From: Notoacmeibacter marinus
GTDB lineage: Bacteria; Pseudomonadota; Alphaproteobacteria; Rhizobiales; Rhizobiaceae
Direction of reading: 5' to 3'
Length of the DNA: 64,000 bases
Assembly: GCF_002238045.1 (NCBI RefSeq)
Contig: NZ_NBYO01000001.1
Span: 1,511,001-1,575,000, forward strand
Of the stretch, positions 1-8,522 are shown piece by piece (positions within the stretch are counted from its first letter, which is position 1; every line of letters starts with the position of its first letter). The position numbers and the translations under genes are program-made. Under the pieces are notes generated by a model, which made no database searches, was not told where the DNA came from, and was given only the letters and a program-made list of their open reading frames with translations.

Positions 1-2
1 CG

Positions 3-233
3 CCCTTGCGGCGGCGCATGGGGCTTCGCTTTGCCGGCACGCTGGAGCGCATGGGCCGCCGGCTTTGGCCGGTCTTCGCCGGAGTGCGCATCGTCGTTGC
101 GGAAAAGCGGCTCTATCAGGGCTTGCCGGTCGCCGAGCGCGCCAGCCGCCGGGTCTTCCAGCCGGTCCTGCAACCCGCCGGAGCGCTCAGCCGACACTTG
201 CGGAGCCTCGACATGGACAGCCGCGCCGGATAA
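3..233 (+). CDS. C-terminal fragment, probable SAM-dependent methyltransferase (5' end outside window)
   Basis: An open frame runs in from the left edge and stops at TAA 231-233, giving about 76 residues. It contains the segment [20 protein letters not shown] (about residues 20-40), which I recall from the tail of class I SAM-dependent methyltransferases lying just upstream of hisC in Rhizobiales. The SAM-binding region is outside the window, so the call rests on this tail and on gene order. It could be another protein. hisC starts 35 bases further on in the same direction. Confidence 0.45.
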   Translation, partial: PLRRRMGLRFAGTLERMGRRLWPVFAGVRIVVAEKRLYQGLPVAERASRRVFQPVLQPAGALSRHLRSLDMDSRAG

Positions 234-268
234 TCAACGGGACCACTTTATCCCGTTCGAGAACCGCC

Positions 269-1387
269 ATGACAGAACAAATGAAAACGGACGCTCCGCT
301 GGCCCGCCAGTCCATCGGATCCATCAGCCCCTACGTGCCTGGCAAAAGCAAGGCCGAAGGCGGGGAAAAGGTCTACAAGCTGTCGTCCAACGAAACGCCG
401 GTCGGGCCTTCACCGGCGGCCATCGAGGCGTTCCGCGCGATGGCCGACACGCTCGAACTTTATCCGGACGGCTCGTCCGCCGATCTGCGCGCGGCTATCG
501 CAAAGGCCCATGATCTGGCCGCCGACCGCATCATCTGCGGCGCCGGATCGGACGAATTGCTGTCGCTGCTGGCCTACACCTATCTCAACCCCGGCGACGA
601 AGGCATTTATTGCGAGCACGGCTTTCTGGTTTACCGCATCGCCATTCTGGCGGCCGGCGGCGTGCCGGTGATCGCGCCGGAAACCGGTGAAACGGCCAAT
701 GTCGACGCAATCCTGGAAGCCGTCACCGAGCGGACGCGGATGGTCTTCCTGGCCAATCCGAACAATCCGACCGGCACCTATCTGCCCGCCCACGAAGTGC
801 GACGATTGCATACCGCCCTGCCGAAGAACGTGCTGCTCGTTCTCGACGCGGCCTATGCCGAATATGTCCGCAACGATGATTACGAATCGGGTCTGGAACT
901 TGCGAGCACCGCTGGCAATGTCGTCATGACGCGCACCTTCTCGAAAATCTACGGACTCGCTTCGCTGCGCCTTGGCTGGATGTATGGCCCGGAGGCGGTG
1001 ATCGATGCGGTCAATCGTGTGCGCGGACCCTTCAATGTGACCGGTCCGGCCATCGCTGCCGGCGTCGCCGCAATGGGCGATCAGGACCATCTGAAGCGCG
1101 CCGTCGCCCACAATGAGGAATGGCTGAAGAAGGTCACGGATGGGCTGGAGGCGCTTGGTCTGCGCGTTACGCCCTCGGTCGGCAATTTCGTTCTGATGCA
1201 TTTCCCGGACGGGGACGATGCACGGAGCGCTGCAGCGGCCGATGCCTATCTCGCCAAGCGCGGCTATGTGTTGCGGCAGGTCGGCGGCTACGGTTTTCCG
1301 AACGCGCTGCGCATGAGTATCGGCACGGCGGAGGCCAATAAAGGCGTTCTGGCGGCGCTTGCCGACTTCATGGACAGTCCCGCATGA
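269..1387 (+). CDS. hisC: Histidinol-phosphate aminotransferase
   Basis: This 372-residue, cytosolic, PLP-dependent fold-type I aminotransferase converts imidazole-acetol phosphate and glutamate to histidinol phosphate in histidine synthesis. Related enzymes also accept aromatic keto acids. The NPNNPTG motif is at about 163-169. The PLP lysine is about K226 in [15 protein letters not shown]. The SNETP substrate segment is near residue 40. The ATG at 269 gives the usual family length of about 365 residues; the frame stays open upstream but would overlap the preceding gene. The stop overlaps the tyrC start by four bases (ATGA), so the two are translationally coupled. That pairing with an aromatic dehydrogenase suggests a possible role in tyrosine synthesis as well. 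Confidence 0.95.
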   Translation: MTEQMKTDAPLARQSIGSISPYVPGKSKAEGGEKVYKLSSNETPVGPSPAAIEAFRAMADTLELYPDGSSADLRAAIAKAHDLAADRIICGAGSDELLSLLAYTYLNPGDEGIYCEHGFLVYRIAILAAGGVPVIAPETGETANVDAILEAVTERTRMVFLANPNNPTGTYLPAHEVRRLHTALPKNVLLVLDAAYAEYVRNDDYESGLELASTAGNVVMTRTFSKIYGLASLRLGWMYGPEAVIDAVNRVRGPFNVTGPAIAAGVAAMGDQDHLKRAVAHNEEWLKKVTDGLEALGLRVTPSVGNFVLMHFPDGDDARSAAAADAYLAKRGYVLRQVGGYGFPNALRMSIGTAEANKGVLAALADFMDSPA

Positions 1388-2331
1388 ACCAAGAAACATT
1401 CGGCCGGATCGCGCTGATCGGTATCGGGCTGATCGGCTCGTCGCTGGCGCGCGTCATCGCGCGTGAAGGGCTGGCGGACGAAACCGTCATATCGACCCGT
1501 AGTCCGGCGACACTCGAAGAGGCCCGCTCGCTCGGTCTCGGCGACCGATATGAACAGGACGCCGCCGAAGCGGTTAAGGGCGCTGATCTGGTGATCGTTT
1601 CCGTGCCAGTCGGTGCGTCCGGCGCGGTGGCGCGGCAGATCGCCCCTGCGCTGAAAAAGGGCGCGATCGTCACCGATGTCGGTTCGACCAAGCGGTCCGT
1701 CATCGAACAAATGGCGCCCGAACTGCCGGACCATGCGCATTTCATTGCCGGGCATCCGCTGGCCGGTACGGAAAAAAGCGGCCCGTCGGCCGGCTTTGCG
1801 TCGCTATTCGAAGATCGCTGGTGCATTCTGACGCCCCAGGACGACGTCGATCCGTCGGCGATCGACCGCCTCACCGCATTCTGGGAAGCCTGCGGCAGCC
1901 GGGTAGAAACCATGGATGCCGCGCACCACGACCAGGTGCTGGCGCTGGTGTCACATGTTCCACACCTCATCGCCTACAATATCGTCGGTACGGCGGACGA
2001 ACTGGAAAATGTGACCGAACGCGAGGTCATCAAATATTCGGCTTCCGGCTTTCGCGATTTTACCCGTCTGGCGGCATCCGATCCGACCATGTGGCGCGAT
2101 GTCTGCCTTCACAATCGCGACGCCATTCTCGAAATGCTCTCGCGCTTCTCCGAAGATCTGACGGCGTTGCGCAAGGCGGTTCGGCGGGGCGACGGCGATG
2201 CGTTGTTCGACCTCTTCACCCGCACCCGCTCGGTGCGGCGGAGCATCATCGAGGCCGGACAGGATGTCGATGTGGCCGATTTCGGACGATCGATCGCGGG
2301 CGGACGTGACGGCGACGGCGCAAAACCGTAA
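1384..2331 (+). CDS. tyrC: Prephenate/arogenate (cyclohexadienyl) dehydrogenase
   Basis: A 315-residue NAD(P)-dependent dehydrogenase of the TyrA/TyrC family, making 4-hydroxyphenylpyruvate or tyrosine from prephenate or arogenate. The N-terminal Rossmann fingerprint GIGLIGSS is at about residues 13-20. The conserved [11 protein letters not shown] segment lies near residue 125 and contains the catalytic-region histidine. There is no fused chorismate mutase or ACT domain, as is normal for the TyrC type. It overlaps hisC by four bases. The convergent DUF2125 gene ends 6 bases beyond. I cannot tell prephenate from arogenate preference by eye. Confidence 0.9.
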   Translation: MNQETFGRIALIGIGLIGSSLARVIAREGLADETVISTRSPATLEEARSLGLGDRYEQDAAEAVKGADLVIVSVPVGASGAVARQIAPALKKGAIVTDVGSTKRSVIEQMAPELPDHAHFIAGHPLAGTEKSGPSAGFASLFEDRWCILTPQDDVDPSAIDRLTAFWEACGSRVETMDAAHHDQVLALVSHVPHLIAYNIVGTADELENVTEREVIKYSASGFRDFTRLAASDPTMWRDVCLHNRDAILEMLSRFSEDLTALRKAVRRGDGDALFDLFTRTRSVRRSIIEAGQDVDVADFGRSIAGGRDGDGAKP

Positions 2332-2337
2332 CGGGTG

Positions 2338-3357
2338 TCACGGTAGCGGCGGGATACGCGGCAGCTTGATGAAGAGGATCGACGGCACGCCATCCTTGAT
2401 GCGGACGGGAATGGAGGGCGTCTTTCCGTCCGCGGTGAAGCCGTCCAGTGTCTTGAAGGCCGAGCGGATGGTGTCGGCCTCGCCGGGCGCCAGTTCGGCG
2501 ATGATGTCTCCGAGCCGTTCGGGCGACTGAATGCGCACGCTGACATCGCCATTGATCAGGCCACGCTCATCGATCGAATAATCGCCGGATATCCAGATCT
2601 GCGGATCGCCGGACGGCGTGCGAAGGCGCAGTTCCCGCAAGGTGCCGGATAGACCCCTCATCGTCGTGAAACCGTTGCCGGCGAGCCGCGCTGCACCGTC
2701 GGTGATCGATGCCTTCGTGGTCAATGTCAGGGGTGGCAGGCGGACGGCCGTCGGCACCGCCGCGAAGAAATCCGCCAGTTCCAGTTCCAGATCGAGGTCG
2801 CCCTGGCGGAGGCGGCCTGAGAGGTCGATTTTGGTCGCTTCGGCGAAGGTAGCCTGCGAGGATTGCCTGGACAGCGTCACATTATCGGCGCTGATGGAAA
2901 CACGTTGCGGCAAAGGCTCGTCATAGTCGGTCGAAAACCGGAGGTCGTTCCATCTCATGACCAGTGGAGGAATGGACGTTCCTCCCAGCGCCAGCGGCGC
3001 TTCCAGCTTGCCGCCGATGCGCTCGGGCTTTCGAATTTCCGCCGTCGAAACGAGGCTCTGCGCCGTCGCCGCGTACTGGCCATCTGCTGTCGCGAACGAG
3101 ACCGAATCGCAGACCACACCAAGACGCATGGGATAGCCCGTCGCTTCGAGATCGGCGCAGGAGACCTGGGCGCCACCGGCCGCGATCTGTGCCAACACAG
3201 CCCGCGTTTGCTCTTCCAGCCGGCTGGCCATATAGAACCAGCCCGCGGTCCAGATAGCGCAGATCGCAAGGGTCATGGCGAGAAGGCCCGCGATCATCCG
3301 ACCGGGACGGAAACGCGATTTCCGGTCATCGGGATGGATGGCCAGACGCCGGGTCAT
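2338..3357 (-). CDS. DUF2125 domain-containing membrane-anchored protein
   Basis: A 339-residue protein of unknown function. It begins MTRRLAIHPDD, has one hydrophobic segment near residues 20-42 (MIAGLLAMTLAICAIWTAGW), and is then a long, mostly beta-like extracytoplasmic domain with two early cysteines (VSCADLEATGYPMRLGVVCD), which may form a disulfide. That cysteine-spaced segment is typical of the alphaproteobacterial DUF2125 family. The frame is open 42 codons further upstream, but the ATG at 3357 gives the normal family start. It is divergent from the cyclotransferase gene at 3405 and convergent with tyrC. Confidence 0.8.
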   Translation of the reverse strand: MTRRLAIHPDDRKSRFRPGRMIAGLLAMTLAICAIWTAGWFYMASRLEEQTRAVLAQIAAGGAQVSCADLEATGYPMRLGVVCDSVSFATADGQYAATAQSLVSTAEIRKPERIGGKLEAPLALGGTSIPPLVMRWNDLRFSTDYDEPLPQRVSISADNVTLSRQSSQATFAEATKIDLSGRLRQGDLDLELELADFFAAVPTAVRLPPLTLTTKASITDGAARLAGNGFTTMRGLSGTLRELRLRTPSGDPQIWISGDYSIDERGLINGDVSVRIQSPERLGDIIAELAPGEADTIRSAFKTLDGFTADGKTPSIPVRIKDGVPSILFIKLPRIPPLP

Positions 3358-3404
3358 GAGGCCAGAACCTGCGGAAGGAAGAGGGCGAAGCACATGGGGG
3401 CGAT

Positions 3405-3947
3405 ATGACCGATTTCTGGGTTTTTGGCTATGGCTCTTTGATGTGGCGGCCCGAATTCGAACCGCTGGAAACGGTGCGCGCAAGGCTGCATGGCTACCGC
3501 CGCTCGCTCTGCATCTCGTCTCATATCATGCGCGGAACGCCGGAGCGGCCCGGTCTGGTGCTGGGCCTGGACCGCGGGGGTTCCTGTGTCGGGCTGGCCT
3601 TTCGCGTCGACGGCCGCCGCAAGGATGGCGTCATGGCCGATCTGCGGGCGCGGGAACTGGTCACCAATGTCTATCTGGAATGCGAGCGATTCGTCCGGCT
3701 CGTCGATGGCCGGCGGGTTCGCGCGGTCTGCTATGTCGTCGATCGCTATCACGCGCAATATCTCGGTGCGCTGAGCGTTCACGACGCCGCTAGCCGGGTG
3801 GCCGGCGCTACCGGCAAGTTCGGGCCGAACTCGGACTACGTCCTGAATACGGTCGATCATCTGCGCGAACTCAATATCAACGATGGCTGGTTGGAGGCGG
3901 TCGCCCGCCATCTGCGGCAGGACGAACGGTCAGTCGCGGCGCGGTAG
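3405..3947 (+). CDS. Gamma-glutamylcyclotransferase (ChaC-like)
   Basis: A 180-residue member of the ChaC/GCG family, which degrades glutathione to 5-oxoproline and Cys-Gly in the cytosol. The N-terminal nucleotide-like loop reads VFGYGSLMW (residues 5-13). The segment LRARELVTNVY carries the glutamate position expected to act as general base. Length matches bacterial ChaC. The 3' end overlaps the convergent plsC by 18 bases. Substrate (glutathione versus other gamma-glutamyl peptides) is inferred from the family only. Confidence 0.85.
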   Translation: MTDFWVFGYGSLMWRPEFEPLETVRARLHGYRRSLCISSHIMRGTPERPGLVLGLDRGGSCVGLAFRVDGRRKDGVMADLRARELVTNVYLECERFVRLVDGRRVRAVCYVVDRYHAQYLGALSVHDAASRVAGATGKFGPNSDYVLNTVDHLRELNINDGWLEAVARHLRQDERSVAAR

Positions 3948-4739
3948 ACCGGCGGTCTCTATGCCCAGTTCTTCCAGCCGCGCGATCGCTGTTGGCGGAA
4001 AAGGCGGCGGACTATCCTCGCGCGCGATCTCAATCAGCAGTTCATCGCAGGCCGTTTCGATCCGCTCGCAGAGCAGTTTGCGAAAATCGGCCCGTGGCAG
4101 ACCGGGTTGGATCGGCTCCAGAATGCGCGCCGTCATCACACCGGGATACCGTCGGAACTGACGGCGTGGCCAGTAAAGGCCCGCCAGATGCGCGATCGGC
4201 ACCACCGGCACGTTCAGCCGGGCATAGAGTTCCACGATGCCGTATTTGTAATCGGGCGGAGCGCCCACTGCCTTGCGGGTGCCCTCCGGGAAGATGATGA
4301 GCTGACGATCCTGGTTGGCCATGCGCCGGCCAGCTTTCTCGACGATCTGGTCCATCACCGCGCGGCCCTTGCCGCGATCGATGGCGATAAAGCGGAAACG
4401 CAGCATGTACCAGCCGAAGAGCGGTATCCAGGTCAGTTCGCGCTTCAGCACGATCATCCCCGCCTTGATCTGTGGCACGAAGGCGAACGTGTCCAGGAAG
4501 CTCTGATGTTTGATGGCGACGATGCAGTTGGTGTCGACCATGTTCTCCCGGCCTTCGATGCGAAGGCGGATGCCGACGATCTTCTCGGCCAGCCAGAGAT
4601 TGCTCGCCGACCAGGTCTTGCCGACCCCCCAGACATACCAGAACGGGCCGAGAAAGGTGAAAATGCCGAAGACCAGCATCTGGAACAGAAGGTTGAGATA
4701 GAAGACCGCGTTGAAGATCAGCGATCGGATGGCGAGCAT
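3930..4739 (-). CDS. plsC: 1-acyl-sn-glycerol-3-phosphate acyltransferase
   Basis: A membrane acyltransferase of phospholipid synthesis that converts lysophosphatidic acid to phosphatidic acid. The catalytic HX4D motif is in KHQSFLD. The second acyltransferase motif FPEGTR follows about 75 residues later. An N-terminal hydrophobic stretch (about residues 8-35) anchors it. I chose the start reading MLAIRSLIFN because rhizobial PlsC proteins begin this way and an ACGGA sequence lies just upstream. An ATG two codons earlier (4745) is an alternative, and the frame is open to 4841. Its 3' end overlaps the ChaC-like gene. Confidence 0.85.
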   Translation of the reverse strand: MLAIRSLIFNAVFYLNLLFQMLVFGIFTFLGPFWYVWGVGKTWSASNLWLAEKIVGIRLRIEGRENMVDTNCIVAIKHQSFLDTFAFVPQIKAGMIVLKRELTWIPLFGWYMLRFRFIAIDRGKGRAVMDQIVEKAGRRMANQDRQLIIFPEGTRKAVGAPPDYKYGIVELYARLNVPVVPIAHLAGLYWPRRQFRRYPGVMTARILEPIQPGLPRADFRKLLCERIETACDELLIEIAREDSPPPFPPTAIARLEELGIETAGLPRRD

Positions 4740-4828
4740 TGTCATTCCGTTATGCGAGAGCAGTCCTGTCGACTGGCACATACACGAGGAGACAGCCGGC
4801 GAAAAGCGTCCAATACGGGCAGGGAAGC

Positions 4829-5530
4829 CTACAGCGTCCATCCATGCGACGCCGCGAAGGATCCGACCGGGCCGGGCACCGCGTTTCGAATGATGGTCAG
4901 CAGGTATTTGGCATATTCCTGCGCCAGAAGACGCAGGGTCGCGCTGTTGGAGAGCCAGATCCCTTCGCGGATCACATCGGTGCGCACCGGCGCACCGATC
5001 AGCGTCTTTCGGTCGTCCGCCTGGCGCAGTTCCAGCAAGGAGCGTGGCAAGTGCCAGTCGCTCGTTACGATGATCAGCGCGTCGAAGCCGTTTTCATCCG
5101 CCCAGGCCAGCGTCTCACGCGCATTGCCGGCCGTGTCGAGCGCCTCGGCGTCGAGATCGACGCAGCATTCGAAAAGGTCCGAATAGCCTTCATGTTCGGC
5201 GGCAAGGTCCGCGATCCTGTTATCGGGATGAACGCCGGAGATCAGAAGCCGCTTGCCCCTGCCATTCTTCAGCAGTTCCAGCCCCTTTTCGATGCGGCCG
5301 GAGGCGCCGGTGAAGGCGACGATGCCTGCATTGGCGGGAAACGCCGACGGCGCTTCGACCCGATGGATGGAATAGACGAAGAAGATGAACCCGCCCACGA
5401 CCGCGCCAAGCGCGGCCAGCAGCAGCCAGTTCACAAATGTGCCAACGGTACGCAAACCCCGTCGTAACCCGCCGCTACGACGCATCGTTAGCGCCGCGGT
5501 GTCGTTCACCGAATGTCCGGCCCGGCTCAT
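4829..5530 (-). CDS. YdcF/SanA-family (DUF218) envelope protein
   Basis: A 233-residue protein with one transmembrane segment (about residues 30-53, NWLLLAALGAVVGGFIFFVY) followed by a DUF218 domain. Family landmarks seen are the segment KRLLISGVHPDNR and the signature IIVTSDWHLPRSL, where Ser, His and Arg are conserved. SanA/YdcF proteins act in the envelope, but their reaction is unknown. It sits between ftsX and plsC in the order usual for Rhizobiales. An internal ATG at codon 16 is an alternative start. Confidence 0.8.
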   Translation of the reverse strand: MSRAGHSVNDTAALTMRRSGGLRRGLRTVGTFVNWLLLAALGAVVGGFIFFVYSIHRVEAPSAFPANAGIVAFTGASGRIEKGLELLKNGRGKRLLISGVHPDNRIADLAAEHEGYSDLFECCVDLDAEALDTAGNARETLAWADENGFDALIIVTSDWHLPRSLLELRQADDRKTLIGAPVRTDVIREGIWLSNSATLRLLAQEYAKYLLTIIRNAVPGPVGSFAASHGWTL

Positions 5531-5587
5531 TTCCGTCCCTTTCGCGCCACCCCCAAAAAGCGGGTTGCGCCCTCTTCGAACGACGCA

Positions 5588-6658
5588 TCACGAGTGCTCC
5601 AGAGCGCGCCGATCCATCTCGCCGAGATAGTTCAGAACGGTGACGTGGGAGGTGATCGCTGTCAATGCGGCGATCAGGATAATCAGTGCGCCGACACCGA
5701 GCCAGCCGGAAAGACCGATGGCGAAATCGCCGAACAGGGCGCTGGTCTGATCGCCCTGCGGCGTCGCCATGGAGTTGACGGACCAGACGTGGAAAAGCCC
5801 GAAGATCAGCAGCGCCGCCCCGCCGCCGCTGGCCGCGCCCCGAAGGCCGATCAGGAGGAAGTGCCTCCGGAATTCCCGCGCGATGAATCGCGCCTCCGCA
5901 CCCACGAAATGCAGCACCTCGATAATCGGATCGTTGCCCGCCATGGCGCCTCGCGTGGCGAAAACGACGGTCAACACCGTGGCAACGATCATCATTGCAA
6001 GCACCGCGAACCCGATAATGATCGTCGTGCCTGCCATCTTGACGAGCCGATCGACCCAGCTTCGATGGTCGTCGAGCGACAGATTGTCGATTTCCGCCGT
6101 AAGGGCGGCGCGCAGTTCCGGAAAATCGGGCGGGTTCGCCTCATCGATCGTCAGCAGGATAAGGCGGGGCACAGGCAGTTCCGACAGGTCGAGGCCTGTG
6201 CCCAGCCAAGGCTCCAGCAAACGCCCGGTCTCCTCATCGTCGATGATCTTGGCGTCGACCACACCGGGGAAATCCTCGGCAATCGCAAGAGCGCGCTGCA
6301 GCGCGTCGGCCATGTCCAGCGATTCGCCCGGACGGATCTGAATGGTCGCTTCGCGGGCGATCTGGCTCTGCCAGCGTGAGGCCGTGTCGGCGACAAGGCT
6401 GACCGCTCCGATGGTCAAACAGCACAGGAACGTCATGATCGCGATGACGAGCGTCAGCGCCCGACCGGCGACGTTCTGCTGGGGGATGATCGGTGTTGCC
6501 TTGCTGCCGGGCTTGGCTGCGAAGCCCAGGCCGGCCCTCAGATGCGGCAACCGGGGAAGGCGCGGGGCCATGCCGACGCGATTGGCCGTGCGCGAGAGGC
6601 GAGAGGGCAGTTTGCCATTGCCTGAAAGGTTCCGCTTGCTGGGCGCGTCCTCAGTCAT
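5588..6658 (-). CDS. ftsX: Cell division protein FtsX (permease-like)
   Basis: The membrane subunit of the FtsEX complex, which couples ATP hydrolysis to periplasmic murein hydrolase activation at the septum. It has 356 residues: a basic cytoplasmic N-terminus of about 70 residues, TM1 (about 70-92, LTLVIAIMTFLCCLTIGAV), a periplasmic domain to about residue 205, then three C-terminal TM segments typical of FtsX. It overlaps the 3' end of ftsE by 8 bases, showing coupled translation. The basic N-terminal extension is longer than in E. coli. Confidence 0.9.
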   Translation of the reverse strand: MTEDAPSKRNLSGNGKLPSRLSRTANRVGMAPRLPRLPHLRAGLGFAAKPGSKATPIIPQQNVAGRALTLVIAIMTFLCCLTIGAVSLVADTASRWQSQIAREATIQIRPGESLDMADALQRALAIAEDFPGVVDAKIIDDEETGRLLEPWLGTGLDLSELPVPRLILLTIDEANPPDFPELRAALTAEIDNLSLDDHRSWVDRLVKMAGTTIIIGFAVLAMMIVATVLTVVFATRGAMAGNDPIIEVLHFVGAEARFIAREFRRHFLLIGLRGAASGGGAALLIFGLFHVWSVNSMATPQGDQTSALFGDFAIGLSGWLGVGALIILIAALTAITSHVTVLNYLGEMDRRALEHS

Positions 6659-7310
6659 GCGTCACCAGATGGCCGTTCTCCAGCACCATGCGCCGCGCCT
6701 CGACCTGATCCATCAGGCCCAGATCGTGAGTGGCGATCAGTACGGCCGTGCCCGACCGGTTCAACTCGATGAAAAGGCGCAGTAGCCGGTGCGCCATGGG
6801 CGGATCGACATTGCCGGTCGGCTCGTCCGCCAGAAGAATGTCGGGCTGTTCGATCAGCGCGCGGGCAATGGCCACGCGCTGTTTTTCGCCGCCTGAAAGG
6901 ACCTGCGGCATGACGTGCATGCGGTCACCGAGGCCCACCCATTTCAGCAGCTCGGTGACGTCGCTCGCATAACTGGCCTCGTCGCGGCCGCGCACGCGGA
7001 GAGGCAGGGCGACATTCTCCCAGGTCGTCATATGTTCCAGCAGGCGGAAATCCTGAAACACGATTCCTATCCGTCGGCGAATCTCCGGCAGATCGTGTCG
7101 CGTGACCTGCGCCCGGTCCTTGCCGAAAATTGTAATGAGACCACGGGTCGGCCGCAGTGACATGAAGAGAAGGCGCAAAAGCGTGGTCTTGCCCGCACCG
7201 GACGGACCGGTGAGGAACTGGAACGACCGCTCCGGAATGTCGAAACTGACATCGCGAAGGATCTCCGGGCCCATGCCGTATCGCAGACCGACATTTTCGA
7301 AGCTGATCAA
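6651..7310 (-). CDS. ftsE: Cell division ATP-binding protein FtsE
   Basis: A 219-residue ABC ATPase, the cytoplasmic motor of FtsEX. Walker A is GPSGAGKTT (about residues 36-44), the ABC signature is LSGGEKQRVAIARAL, and Walker B is ILLADEPTGNVDPP, which has the FtsE-type LADEPTGN wording. The H-loop histidine is in ATHDLG. Length matches FtsE exactly. The upstream 190 bp is shared with a divergent small gene and carries two CtrA-type boxes, so cell-cycle control is plausible. Confidence 0.95.
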   Translation of the reverse strand: MISFENVGLRYGMGPEILRDVSFDIPERSFQFLTGPSGAGKTTLLRLLFMSLRPTRGLITIFGKDRAQVTRHDLPEIRRRIGIVFQDFRLLEHMTTWENVALPLRVRGRDEASYASDVTELLKWVGLGDRMHVMPQVLSGGEKQRVAIARALIEQPDILLADEPTGNVDPPMAHRLLRLFIELNRSGTAVLIATHDLGLMDQVEARRMVLENGHLVTHD

Positions 7311-7380
7311 AGCTGTTCCGCCCGTTGTGCCGTCGCCCCGTCATGGCGCGCTTCCACCGAATCCCTGTGCCCCAACATGG

Positions 7381-7395
7381 TTAAAGGAGCCTTAA
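7381..7395. promoter_or_regulatory. CtrA-type box 1 (TTAA-N7-TTAA)
   Basis: TTAA at 7381-7384 and TTAA at 7392-7395 are separated by exactly 7 bases, matching the full CtrA consensus TTAA-N7-TTAA of alphaproteobacteria. It lies 71 bp upstream of ftsE and 108 bp upstream of the small membrane gene. Binding is inferred, not shown. Confidence 0.6.
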
Positions 7396-7419
7396 GAAAG
7401 TCGTCAACATTCGACGAAA

Positions 7420-7434
7420 TTAAGGTTTTGTTAA
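7420..7434. promoter_or_regulatory. CtrA-type box 2 (TTAA-N7-TTAA)
   Basis: A second exact TTAA-N7-TTAA (7420-7423 and 7431-7434), 39 bp from the first in start-to-start distance and 69 bp before the 7503 start codon. A CcrM-type GANTC (GAATC) lies at 7359-7363, on the ftsE side. Two perfect boxes within 54 bp in GC-rich DNA are unlikely to be chance. Confidence 0.6.
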
Positions 7435-7502
7435 GCATAATGCGCTTAGCTCAATGCTGTATCGGACCCGGTAAACCCATCCATCCGACCGCAGGACAAA
7501 TG

Positions 7503-7709
7503 ATGAACACGCACCATCTGTGCAGTCGGCAGACGACCAAGACGGACATTGTGGAAGCCGAATTCGAGATTATTTCACCCACAGCTAAATCGGACCGATC
7601 ATTTGCCGGCTCGGGCGGTGAAAATAAGATCGGATTTGCGATTCTAATGGTCGCGCTGTCATCGGTCGCCTTTCTTGTTTCAGGCGGATGGCATGTTTTT
7701 CGAAACTGA
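7503..7709 (+). CDS. Small single-pass membrane protein of unknown function
   Basis: A 68-residue protein with one predicted transmembrane segment near the C-terminus (KIGFAILMVALSSVAFLVSG) and a polar N-terminal part of about 45 residues. I do not recognise it. The start was chosen because AGGAC at 7492-7496 sits 6 bases before ATG 7503; the adjacent ATG at 7500 is equally possible, and the frame is open back to 7377. The stop is 12 bases before cpdR, whose GAGG ribosome site overlaps the gap, so the two are almost certainly one transcript. Two CtrA boxes precede it. Confidence 0.6.
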   Translation: MNTHHLCSRQTTKTDIVEAEFEIISPTAKSDRSFAGSGGENKIGFAILMVALSSVAFLVSGGWHVFRN

Positions 7710-7721
7710 GAGGTATGATCG

Positions 7722-8099
7722 ATGGCCCGCATTCTGATCGTGGAAGATGATGATGCCGTTCGCCATTTCACAGCGCGGGCGCTGATGCATGACGGCCATA
7801 CCGTTTCAACCGCCGAGGATGGGGATTTGGGACTTGAACTCGTCGAGGAAGAAGAGGGCCGGTTCGACCTGATCCTGTCCGACATTCGCATGCCGGCCAT
7901 GGACGGCATCGCCATGGCGCTGGCCATCGCCGAACGGTTTCCGCATCTGCCGATTCTCCTGATGACGGGTTATGCCGAACAACGCGAGCAGGCGAGCGAC
8001 GTGCGGAGCGTCATTATCGACGTCCTGCCCAAGCCTTTCGAACTGGCCGATCTGCGCAGCTTCGTCGATCAAGCACTCGCCGAACGAAAGGCCGCGTGA
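7722..8099 (+). CDS. cpdR: Single-domain response regulator, CpdR type
   Basis: A 125-residue stand-alone receiver domain with no output domain. Acidic pocket residues D9/D10, phospho-acceptor D54 in LILSDIRMP, the conserved Thr in LLMTGYAE, and the Lys in LPKPF are all present. CpdR-type regulators, phosphorylated through the CckA-ChpT relay, are ClpXP adaptors that govern CtrA turnover and cell-cycle proteolysis. The opening MARILIVEDDDAVR and the ftsE-proximal position match rhizobial CpdR. The CtrA boxes upstream suggest a feedback loop. It could be another single-domain regulator, but context favours CpdR. Confidence 0.8.
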   Translation: MARILIVEDDDAVRHFTARALMHDGHTVSTAEDGDLGLELVEEEEGRFDLILSDIRMPAMDGIAMALAIAERFPHLPILLMTGYAEQREQASDVRSVIIDVLPKPFELADLRSFVDQALAERKAA

Positions 8100-8153
8100 C
8101 CATTTTCGGGACAGGGTGGCGCGGATCGCCTCGCCACCGGCAGCGCGGCGTCG

Positions 8154-8522
8154 CTAATCACCAGCGGGCTGCGTGTGAAAACATTCGATCATCGCGGCGA
8201 CGGTTCGCCTGATGGCCGCCCATTGCGGCAGATACGTTGCGGCATAGCTGATCTGCACGTCGATTGGCGCCATCTCGATCACATGGCGGCATTGTGGCAC
8301 AGGCACGTCGTCCGGGTCCGAACAGAAAATGTAGTCGGTCATCCGCCCATTCTTGCGATGAATATACTGGATGTGACCGCCATGTTTGACGGGCAGGTCC
8401 AGCTTCCGCAGACCGTAGGCAAATGGCTTGCTTGATACCGGTCTATTCGTATTGAACTCATCATACGACCGGAGGGATACAAGCCACTCGATATCGAGCC
8501 GCTTGCTCATGAGTAGTCGCAT
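8154..8522 (-). CDS. Hypothetical protein, downstream half of a probably frameshifted gene
   Basis: A frame of up to 122 residues of unknown function. The segment HIQYIHRKNGRMTDYIFCSD and the C-terminal YLPQWAAIRRTVAAMIECF suggest the end of a small exported protein rather than a complete one. In the same frame, coding-like sequence extends upstream of the first ATG (reading ...VDIKAMRLLMSKRLD) to a TGA near 8573. It overlaps the 3' end of the upstream half by 16 bases. An alternative start at 8510 would form an ATGA overlap with the upstream stop, so a coupled two-gene arrangement remains possible. Confidence 0.45.
   Translation of the reverse strand: MRLLMSKRLDIEWLVSLRSYDEFNTNRPVSSKPFAYGLRKLDLPVKHGGHIQYIHRKNGRMTDYIFCSDPDDVPVPQCRHVIEMAPIDVQISYAATYLPQWAAIRRTVAAMIECFHTQPAGD

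Noticed and set aside
8115..8138. Hairpin GGTGGCG/CGCCACC after cpdR as a terminator
   Set aside because: It has a 10-base loop and no T-tract, so evidence is too weak.
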